From positions 11,222,001 to 11,286,000 of the forward strand of contig OX387606.1 of the NCBI GenBank assembly GCA_947568835.1: a DNA stretch of 64,000 nt. The letters run 5' to 3'. The notes under the pieces were generated by a model. That model saw nothing but the letters and a program-made list of their open reading frames with translations. It was not told the DNA's origin and made no database searches. Shown here piece after piece: positions 51,941 through 64,000 of the stretch. This DNA is from Protonemura montana (taxonomy: Eukaryota > Arthropoda > Insecta > Plecoptera > Nemouridae). Positions within the stretch are counted from its first letter, which is position 1; every line of letters begins with the position of its first letter. The position numbers were made by a program, and so were the translations under genes.

Positions 51941-54900
51941 ATGACTCTTCAACAATTTTGTCTGCGATGGAACAATCACCAGCCAAACTTCATATCAGTC
52001 TTTGCAAACCTGTTGAATAGCGAGTCATTGGTTGATGTCACGCTTGCGGCTGAAGGTCGACATTTACAAGCACATCGAGTTGTTTTGTCTGCATGCAGTT
52101 CATATTTTCAGTCTCTCTTTACTGTCAATCCATGTCAGCATCCGATAGTGATATTAAAAGACGTCAAGTTTGACGATCTAAAGACGATGGTTGACTTTAT
52201 GTACTATGGCGAAGTAAACGTGTCCCAAGAACAACTACCAGCCATTCTTAAGGTACACATTATGTAATTAGATCAATACAAAATATATAAGTTAAATCTA
52301 TTTTTAGATACATATCCTTAAAGCCAATAGTAAATTAATAATTAGATCAGTACTAGGTGTAAAGAAAGTATTCATCACTGAAATAAAATCCTTCTAGATT
52401 TTCATTTCTTAGTGAAGGATGATTAAAAGCAATAATTTAGGGATGAAAAAGTTGATAAACATCTGTTACATTCCATTCACAGACTGCCGAGATGCTTAAA
52501 ATTAAAGGGCTGGCCGAAATGCCAGAACGCCACAACAGCTCAAGCGCACTTTATGCATCAAAATCATCAAGTATATCGTTCGACAAGACCGACTTCATGA
52601 CAAGCATCGACTCTACTGGTGGACTTGACATTCGGCACACCCCTTCTCCGTTATCTCCTGCAACTCGAAGAAAAAGACTTAGGAAATCTTCTACGGGGTC
52701 GGGATCTGGGTCTACTGAGCGAAACTCGGAAGAGACTGTAAACGAGATAACTATCATACCGACCAACAACTTGGTAAAAACAGAAGGAGTTTCCCCTGTT
52801 AAGGTTGATGGAAGGACCTTTGCCCGTAACCGAACAGGAACGCAAGAGGCCAGCACGGATTCGGAGACTCGGGACGGATCGCAGGAGAGCATTGACGAAG
52901 AACGAATGCATGTCGTAAGTCCAGTTAGCTCATTTTCAGGGGAGATTTTTTTCTTTTGCTCTTTATCCCAAAGAATGACAGTGGTTAAATAGTATATCAA
53001 GCTTTTTCGTTTTAATTTGTGGTTTTTAATTTAATTTTATAGTTTTACTGAAATCTTTTTTGTTTGCAGCCAATTGTTTGTCAGAATTTTGGCGACTTAA
53101 GTGTTTGGCAAGGACGTTTAGACTTAAGTATATTAGCTAAGACTTACCCAATACCTACTTAAAATAAATTAATTAATACTCCATTGATAGGTATGGGCAT
53201 TGCAGAGGCAATTTTTATGTAACTCATTAGTAGAAATATGTGTTTTTTAGTTTTAACTATAAATGCTAAAATATGTAAATACTCATCAGAGTCGATATTT
53301 TTTGTTTTCTTTACACCTCATGGAATTTGGGAATGAATGGTAGATTTGTCTACTTCACAATAAATGCTGAATTGAGAGATAAGAAACCAATTTCACTAAA
53401 ATGTGTGTACTTTGCAAAATAGCCACTAATTTCCATGCAAAGGACTTTAAATGTTTATTTTATCTCTCCAAACACATATTTCTACGAATTTGTCATATTA
53501 TTTCCTCAGTCTTGTTGTCAGGTCTGTTTCTCATCAAACACTGTCAACATTTTTAAGTTTAGGGGGTAGAAGCAGTGGGGCAAATTGTTGGCTGTAGGAA
53601 ACCAAATTGCCATTAATAATAATGATGATAATTTATTTTATCTTTATCAAGCAAAGCAATTCCAAGAGTCTAAGTTCTATGTGAGTGATGGATCTATTTT
53701 GATGTGGGGAATCTGGAACTCCAGACTTGTCTGGGAGAAAAAAGACAACCTTGCAAAGCATGTTGTTAGTGTCAGGCAGTGGATCTAATTCAAATTCTCA
53801 TGGCCATAAAAATTTCAAACCCCTCATGCAGTACTGCAGTGTTGATGCAGAGAGGTTTTTGAGTCAATAAAACCTTGTGCTGACTGACAAAGGAACAAGA
53901 ATACCATTGAAACTTGATCAATGTTAAGTTTTAACAAGTAGACGGTGTCACTCATGCTGCCATACAATGTATTTCATGGTGGCATTTATGTACAATATTG
54001 ATTTGTGCTATTTATTTTGTTCGAAGTCCCTAAAAAATACTGATGTTGAGGACCTACACTAAATATTTTCTTTATTATTATTTTTATTGATAACTTCTTT
54101 ATTAGAGATCCCAGTGCTTGCCCAAAATCCGCATTCCTTTCGAATGTAGATCGCAAAAGCCCTTTTTTCTATTAAGCTCTAAACGCTGAAATTCAAATAC
54201 TTTGCACTAAAATTTCGATAAAATGAATGCTAAAAACACGTACCTCTACTCATTAGGTATATCAACGGCAATTAAAGTTTGTCAATCCTCAACTTAACTC
54301 TTCTAGTAGCATGCATTGGTATTATCATAGATTGTAATGACAATGAGAGTTCTGGTATTGGCAGGAACAATCACCAGCAGATAGTCCAGGTGATATTGCG
54401 GCGGCAGCTAGCCCAACGGAGGCTGTGTGGCCCTCGACTTCGCGGCAAACCGATACATCACCTGGTGAGTTAATCGATACGTCGAAGCCCACAAGACATA
54501 GGCAGTCCAGGTGCCACAGTCTTACTTTAACAACAGCTTAAGCCTGTTTTTTTTTACAATTCCTAATGGACATCCTTCAGACCGAAATTTCAAATTTCTG
54601 CACAATTATAAGTTTGTCGTTAGCTTTGTTTGGTTGAAAATAAAAAACGCTAGAGATGATCTACTCTGTTCTGATCTATTTAAATTCTAAAACACCCAAA
54701 CAAAGCTAGTATTCCAAATTATGTTATAACAACTTTATCGTAAGTTTCTTTGTTGAATATTCAATTTTTGTCCCCAGTTTCAAAGGCTGGCAAGCGCGGC
54801 CGCCTCTTAATGCGTCAACCTCGAGTAAAGAAAGAAACCGAACCTCAGCAGACGTCACCAGACAGCGAACCGGGTTCCCCCCGGCTAGCACCAAATCCAA

Positions 54901-57760
54901 TTCGCATCGACACAGATCCTGGTTCTCCCAGGCCGAAGCCGGTCCGACTAGACACCGAAACCAGCTTGCAGCGTCTAGCTCCGATATCTGTGCGTTTGGA
55001 AAGCGAAGCCGGGTGTCCCCGACTAGCCTCAAAACCGGTACGGATTGATGGAGAGTCTGGTTCGCCCAGACTGGCTCCTGTGCGGTTTGATGGGGGGGAC
55101 GGGGGTTCAACGAGGCTTGCACCATACCCCCAGCGGATTGACAGTCCTGAAAGCTTGAGACTTGCACCTATGCCGCTGCGGATAGAGGAAGGAGGAACTA
55201 CACGGATGCAGGTTTGTGCAGAGACTGCTGTTCCAAAATGCTATCCTTGGTGAATGATAAAGTCGTCACCGCAGCACTCAACTGACAACTTTCAAACTTG
55301 GTTGCTGTAGCAACCTGCTAGGAAAAATATTCTGGCTTCTTGTGTTATGAGCAACAAAAATGTTCTTAAGTGCTTAGTTTTGAAGTGCTCTTTATGATTA
55401 GGTAAGTTCCATCTCTCAATAGCAATGGTCAACAATTGAGGAATTAGATACAGAAATGTCTTATATTTTTTCGTAAATGGGAATCCGATCCCATTAACAG
55501 TAAATCCAGAAGATAGAAAGACATATTTGCAAGTGTTTGGCGGTGAAAGCTCATTGATAACTTGTTTGCAATAAGTTCCAAACTTGGAAAGGCCTTGTGT
55601 TACCCGTAATTTTTTTACTTTCTTAACTTAACGTTTCCCAAATACTTCTGATATTTTTTTAGCCATGATAGGCTAAAAATGGGTTGACAGTTACTGGCTA
55701 ACCGAGAATCACTACTGGCTTTGTCCACTGGACTGGATCAAGCGTGCCTTTCCCTCAGGTGCCTCCTGTGCGACTAGAACGCCAAGGCTCGGAGTGCCGC
55801 GTTTCGCCACCTCGGTCAACAGCGCTGCACCTACTGTCTGTGCCGCAGCCGTCATACCTAGTCAAGCAGCACTCGCACCCATTGCTGCCTAGCCAGAAGC
55901 AACGGGGCGTTGGCGGTAGTGCGGTCCATCGGCAGCTGTCAACACCCACGCCCTCCTCGCAGCCACTGCAGGTGATTCCTATTGCTTGGGGGTAATTTTT
56001 TTGCAATAGCTGACATGCTTTCTAAAAGCATTCTTGACTAACTTGCCTATATTATATTCAATTATATCAAACCCCCACCCTCACTTACTCTCACTTGCTT
56101 GGCTCTTTATGTCCTGTTAATTACAAGTTTCTGTAACTTTACTCAAAATAACTTTTACCAACACTCCAGTCTTGTTTTTCCTCGGACGTAACTGTTTATC
56201 ATCTTATTGGTTATTGGTTTTAAGTTTTAACCCAGGAGTAAACCTATGGTGATGACTACCTACTTATTTATTTATTGTTTATTTATCGACAATGGAGTCA
56301 AGTCCACAAGTGTGATATAATAGATACATGGTATATACAAGAGCAGAGAATCAGGAAGCAGCCGAACCCCTCCGGCGATGCTACTTGTCAATAGTAAACC
56401 TACACTTTTGTAGTTGTGGTTTACTTGGTAATATTTTAACAGCCCAGTCCCAAAAGTGCATGCCACTAAATGCCCCGACTAAACTACCAATTCAAGAAAG
56501 TGTCCTTACATTTACCACTACTACTACCACTTGTGCTGAAACAATTTTTTTTTAATTCTTTCTTACCCCGATTGAAATGACTAACCTACCTCCCTGAAGC
56601 CGATACTTGTGTCGACGTAATTATCGATAGATAAGCCCTTAAGCAACATTAGTCTCCAAGCCATGAAAATAAATATACTTTTAGCAAAGGAGAGATACTA
56701 ATTTCTAAAAATAGCAAAAATTGCAATGAGTGAAATTTTAATGTAGTAAAGACAGATATCTCTGGATCTGACATAGCTATGCGTGCTCTTGGCAGGTACA
56801 CTTTTGCCCGTCTTTGCCATACAAGGACTCTGACCCGGGCGACGTCCCTATGTTGCGCTCGTCGTCTGAACACGTCGAACCGACTCGCATGCAGCGGCCT
56901 GCTAGCGGGGAACTGCGTCGCGCCAGCTCGTCGCCACAGGTCGGTAGCGCAGACAAAATTGTGCAGCACTGATAGCATTTGAATGCTGGAGAGAAGTCAG
57001 AGGGATAGATTTTTGGAATTTTTTAATTGTACATCTTTTTACGAGAGAAGATATTTTTCCAAAAGAGGTGCCTCTGGTCAAACTGTCATTTAAAAAAATG
57101 TATGTTTTTTGAGCTATTTTGAAAACCGCCATTTAGCGTTTGCTTTTAAGCTTTGGTCTTCCCAAGTTATTTGAAGCTATGATAAGGATTTTGCTAGTAA
57201 TTATAACAATCTTAAAAAATCGTGTGTCAAAAAATAAATATTCTGATTTTGAAATACTGTCTCTAAAATCACTCCAGTATTTAAGTCTGGATATAAAGTA
57301 AACTGCTGGTAGAGATGCAAATATAAGTATCTGATTGGCTGTGCCCAAGGAAAAGAGCTGTTAACAGGCAGCTATCTATTAACCACACGTTATTATTGAG
57401 CCCATAATTCACTTCTTATCCCCCCGTAAAACCACTGGCTATGAAGGTTGAATCCACTACTCGTCGTTGAATGTACTCTCCCTCTGCCAGGCTTCGACGC
57501 CACGGGACGGCTTCGAGATGCGGTCGGTGCACTGCCCGATGCTTCGTCCAGGCCCTGCGCTTGGCTGTAACTTCTGCTGGAACACGGTGGATGCACATGG
57601 ACGCATCCTGCGCCGTAAGACCAAGTACCACTGCCCCGAGTGCCAGACCAACCTGTGCATCGTGCCGTGCTTCCAGGAGTACCACGAGCGTGCTGCGACA
57701 GGAGGGGCAACATCGCCCAACGGTGGTCGACCAGCGCTGCCCAAGAACAGCTCTATCTGA
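51941..57760 (+). CDS. BTB-domain protein (tramtrack group) with PiggyBac-type zinc ribbon at C-terminus
   Basis: Exons 51941-52252, 52483-52914, 54365-54464, 54778-55211, 55759-55971, 56796-56939 and 57491-57760 join in phase to 1905 nt (634 aa). The N-terminus (about 1-118) is a tramtrack-group BTB domain: QFCLRWNNHQPNF, LVDVTLAAEG, AHRVVLSACSSYF, PIVILKDVKF, TAEMLKIKGLAE. A Ser/Pro-rich, charged linker follows, then seven tandem imperfect 14-17-residue units of the form GSPRLAPxPxRID (311-418). The last exon carries Cys571, Cys574, Cys593, Cys596, Cys601, Cys605 and His610 in the spacing of the cysteine-rich domain that ends PiggyBac transposases (KYHCPEC, LCIVPCFQEYH). BTB proteins of this group are nuclear dimerising transcription or chromatin factors. 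The zinc domain probably binds DNA or protein. There is no C2H2 or HTH psq domain. The orthologue was not identified. Confidence 0.88.
53814..53935 (+). pseudogene. Possible hAT transposase C-terminal relic
   Basis: In a BTB intron a frame reads MQYCSVDAERFLSQ, one stop (TAA), then NLVLTDKGTRIPLKL. This resembles the hAT dimerisation segment (C-x-VERSFSxYNxILTDKRxRL). The stop replaces a conserved Tyr codon position. Flanking frame and ends were not recovered. Confidence 0.35.
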
Positions 57761-59124
57761 ATGGGGGAATCTCAAGCCGTGTTTCGGACGGAAAGGTTGA
57801 GAATTTGGATCCCATACGTTATTCTCTCACGATGGGAGATTTTCGGTCGAGTTAAGTTGTTATTCTAGTTTTTGACTAAAAAACCAAAAGCTAGGTCTAG
57901 GAATTTTCTAAGTCTGCTCCTTTGCGTGGAACGGAACTGGCAACAATTTGGGCTAAGTACAGGTGGTATCAGATGCGAATTTTAGTCTCTAAGACTGAGT
58001 TCCATGATCTACGCTAATTTTCCTCATGAAAAAACCAGTTTACTGTTGTGGTACAATGTTGTCATTTCTGATTGGCCGAGTGAAAAGGCTTCTTAGGCAA
58101 GCTTTTCTCGTAGGTTGCAAATCTACTTCGAATGACAGAGACTAATTTTTGGAAAACTTTGCAAACAAAAGGGCAGAATTTGGTCCAAACACTCAATTTA
58201 GATATTAAGATAATATCTGTTTTTTCGTTAGCTTTAATTTGAGCCAATGTCAATTTGTAAATCATCCATGCCACATAACTAGGAGTGTACTTTCTCCCAA
58301 TGAGCTTTTGAAAGAATGTCCACTTCAACCCATATTAGCTTGTATCATCTCCTCCGAAAGTCAGTTGACGCCATTGTCAAAGTATTGCACTCAGGAAACG
58401 ATGGAGTAACTGCGTTCTCCATAAATGCGATTTGAATATGATAAAATTGCATCACAAGGTATTTTGTTGAGCAGCGACAAAGCAGGAAATGTGAAACTAG
58501 TCGAGGACGCTGGCCGATTGATTCGAGCTTCGTCGAAATGCATGCAATCATTGCTGGGTGCTGTTGGAGCGATATATTGTCAAAATTGATTAGTTTCTAG
58601 TTTGAACACTTCAATCAAGTATTAGACTTCCAACCCATTTCTCTATCAATTAAGTGTGCCTTTTCTATGCCTGCATTTTATAATGAAAAATAGCAAGTCC
58701 TCACAGGCGGACGCTCTTTGTGCAACAAATGTATTTGTTGGCTGAAAAATATCTATTTTGTGACCATAGCGAGAACAATTTGCGATCGTAGTGGAGATAT
58801 CTTTATCTTGGCCGCGACAATGCGAGTCTACTTTATTTTTTGTGTCCTACGCTGATGAAATAACTGATCAAGGGTGAGAGATGAAAATATATTTACACAA
58901 TACGACAAAGTCAATGAGGATGGCACCTGATCAATCACTGGTACAATGTCTACATTAATAAGTGTTTTATTATTTTACTAATGTAGTCCTTCAAGGCTCC
59001 AGTTCCAAGAACTGACTAGCAAATATGTAACACTGAAACTGTACACAAATAAACAGGTCCAACTTAAAATTTGAAGGGATAACTCTGAACTAACCCAGCA
59101 GCTTACAATCCTTTGAAGACTCCT
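57761..59124. other. Convergent spacer between BTB gene and NDUFS3
   Basis: No coding exon. A candidate NDUFS3 poly(A) signal on the - strand is AATAAA at 58971-58966, about 155 bp past its stop. No clear AATAAA lies near the BTB stop, so its 3' UTR is undefined. Confidence 0.5.
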
Positions 59125-60197
59125 CTAGGCTTTTTTTGGTGGTAGAAGGACCTCCTCTGCAACTGGTGGTGCTTCTCGATAGTTTGGGAACTGCTCCCAA
59201 GGCGCAGACAGTTCAAATCGACGGAACTCCTGAGCCAGTTCGAGCGGTTCCACAACAACTCGCTTCTTTTCATCATCATAGCGGACCTATGAAATTTAAT
59301 AGTTGATAGAACATTTGTCCAAAAATTAATCATAACTCATTATTGGACCTGAAATGCCATGAATTCTTACCTCAACATATCCTGAGAGAGGAAAATCTTT
59401 TCTGAAAGGATGGCCTTCAAACCCATAGTCAGTAAGGATACGGCGTAAATCAGGATGGTTGGCAAAGAAAACTCCATACATGTCCCAGATTTCTCTCTCA
59501 TACCAGTTGGCCGCTTTGTAAACGTCATTAGACGAGTCTATTGGAGTCAGTTCATCCGTATATGTCTTTACTCGTATACGAGAGTTGTACCGCAGCGAGA
59601 GCAAGTTGTAGATAATTTCAAATCGGTTGGTTCGGCTAGGGACATCCATGCCGGCAATGTCTGCCAGGCTAGAAAACTGGGCATTGTGGTGGTCTTTTAA
59701 GAACTGTAAGACTGGTACAACACCTTCAGGAGCAATGAGAAGTTCCAGCTCATCACCAGATGTCAACTGAACCTTTTGTATGTATTTTGGCAAACATTCC
59801 GCTACATATTTGCCAAAATCGGTAAGCTGAGTTCTTTGGGCGGCATCAAACTTACGGACAGTTGCTGGAATAGAATTGAATGTAATTCAATACATTTTCA
59901 TGAAGAAAAAAAAACACATTTTAATTTTAAACGAAACTTACGTCTGCATTCAACTGGTGCAGCAGCACCTTCTGTATGTTTGAAGCAAACTTGCTGCAGA
60001 GAAGTACTTCCAGCATAACCTAAAACAATTTTAGTCTTTAGATTACGGCAAATAAAAATGATCTGTGCTGAACTTGCGGATTTTCTAACGTTGTGAAGGG
60101 CCTCTATAATACAATAAATTTGGTACATCATACTTTTAAAGCTGAATACTGGAGAACGCAAGCTGTCCGATAATTTCCGCAAAATTGTCGCTGCCAT
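59125..60197 (-). CDS. NDUFS3: NADH dehydrogenase iron-sulfur protein 3, complex I 30-kDa subunit
   Basis: Exons 60197-60134, 60019-59942, 59864-59371 and 59286-59125 join in phase to 798 nt (265 aa), the usual length. The N-terminus ([15 protein letters not shown]) is basic and hydroxylated with no acid before residue 11, fitting a mitochondrial presequence. The mature part has [18 protein letters not shown], then the subunit signature [27 protein letters not shown] and [18 protein letters not shown]. It is a core subunit of the peripheral arm of respiratory complex I, in the matrix, next to the quinone site region, and is needed for assembly. First-intron donor is GTATGA. The gene is head to head with ABHD18, 254 bp between start codons. 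Confidence 0.97.
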
Positions 60198-63612
<3,415 letters not shown>

Positions 63613-63790
63613 GCTGAGAGTAAAAGACTAAACGAAGAAAGTTGGCAGTTGCTCGAGCTAAGATGAAGGCAGCGTAGTCGTGCAGTCATAGACTTCACAT
63701 ACTTTATGATTAGCCGTTACTATTAGCGATTGCATTCCGATTGTTCTTATCGGATAGGTAGATGAATATTTATATACATGTTAGGTGGTT

Positions 63791-63796
63791 AATAAA
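63791..63796 (+). terminator. ABHD18 poly(A) signal candidate
   Basis: AATAAA 179 bp after the ABHD18 stop codon, the first on this strand after the stop. Confidence 0.7.
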
Positions 63797-64000
63797 TGCT
63801 AGACAATATTTCATTTCCTTGAGGGCATTGGCAGTAGTTGCTTTGTTTTCGTTTTTTGACGTGTGTTAAAGGAAGAAATATGGGACTCCGAAATCTATGG
63901 ATGGTGGCAGATCAGATTTTGGAAGTATTGTGTCTGTGTGATCAGCAGAATTTATAAAAATGCCCTTACTGAATAAGAAAATAAAAAATTATATAATTAT

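Overview
This is a eukaryotic nuclear window, almost certainly from an arthropod and probably an insect. Short GC-rich coding exons with canonical GT-AG junctions sit in AT-rich introns and spacers. The arthropod signals are a tramtrack-group BTB protein (QFCLRWNNHQ start) and a painless/pyrexia-like TRPA channel. I cannot name the species. No bacterial, viral, rRNA, CRISPR or intact tRNA feature was seen.

Layout: (1) 161-5149, + strand: the 3' part of a TRPA channel gene whose 5' exons lie outside the window. (2) 6739-20982, - strand: a complete 13-exon dual leucine zipper kinase gene (wallenda / MAP3K12-13), 913 aa by my exon joins, tail to tail with the TRPA gene. (3) 20983-28396: intergenic, with a small inverted-repeat element carrying a degraded transposase helix-turn-helix. 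(4) 28397-44200, - strand: a complete 12-coding-exon LARP4 gene, 912 aa. Its last intron holds a complete hAT transposon (30565-33258) with target-site duplications and an unbroken transposase, plus a second inverted-repeat element; another intron holds a 607-bp MITE flanked by TTAA. (5) 44201-50538: intergenic, with CpG-rich patches that may include LARP4 promoters. (6) 50539-51419, - strand: eIF1 (SUI1). (7) 51941-57760, + strand: a BTB protein with an internal tandem peptide repeat and a PiggyBac-type cysteine-rich C-terminus, divergent from eIF1. (8) 59125-60197, - strand: NDUFS3, complex I 30-kDa subunit. (9) 60452-63612, + strand: ABHD18, divergent from NDUFS3.

The genes are unlinked housekeeping, signalling and sensory loci, with no operon or cluster logic. 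Two head-to-head pairs (eIF1/BTB and NDUFS3/ABHD18) probably share promoters. The most notable content is transposon-related: the intact hAT element, the TTAA MITE, a LINE 3' tail that ends at a TRPA splice acceptor, and a host BTB protein carrying a PiggyBac-like zinc domain. I checked exon joins by reading phase, and every complete gene model totals a multiple of three; none has transcript support here.
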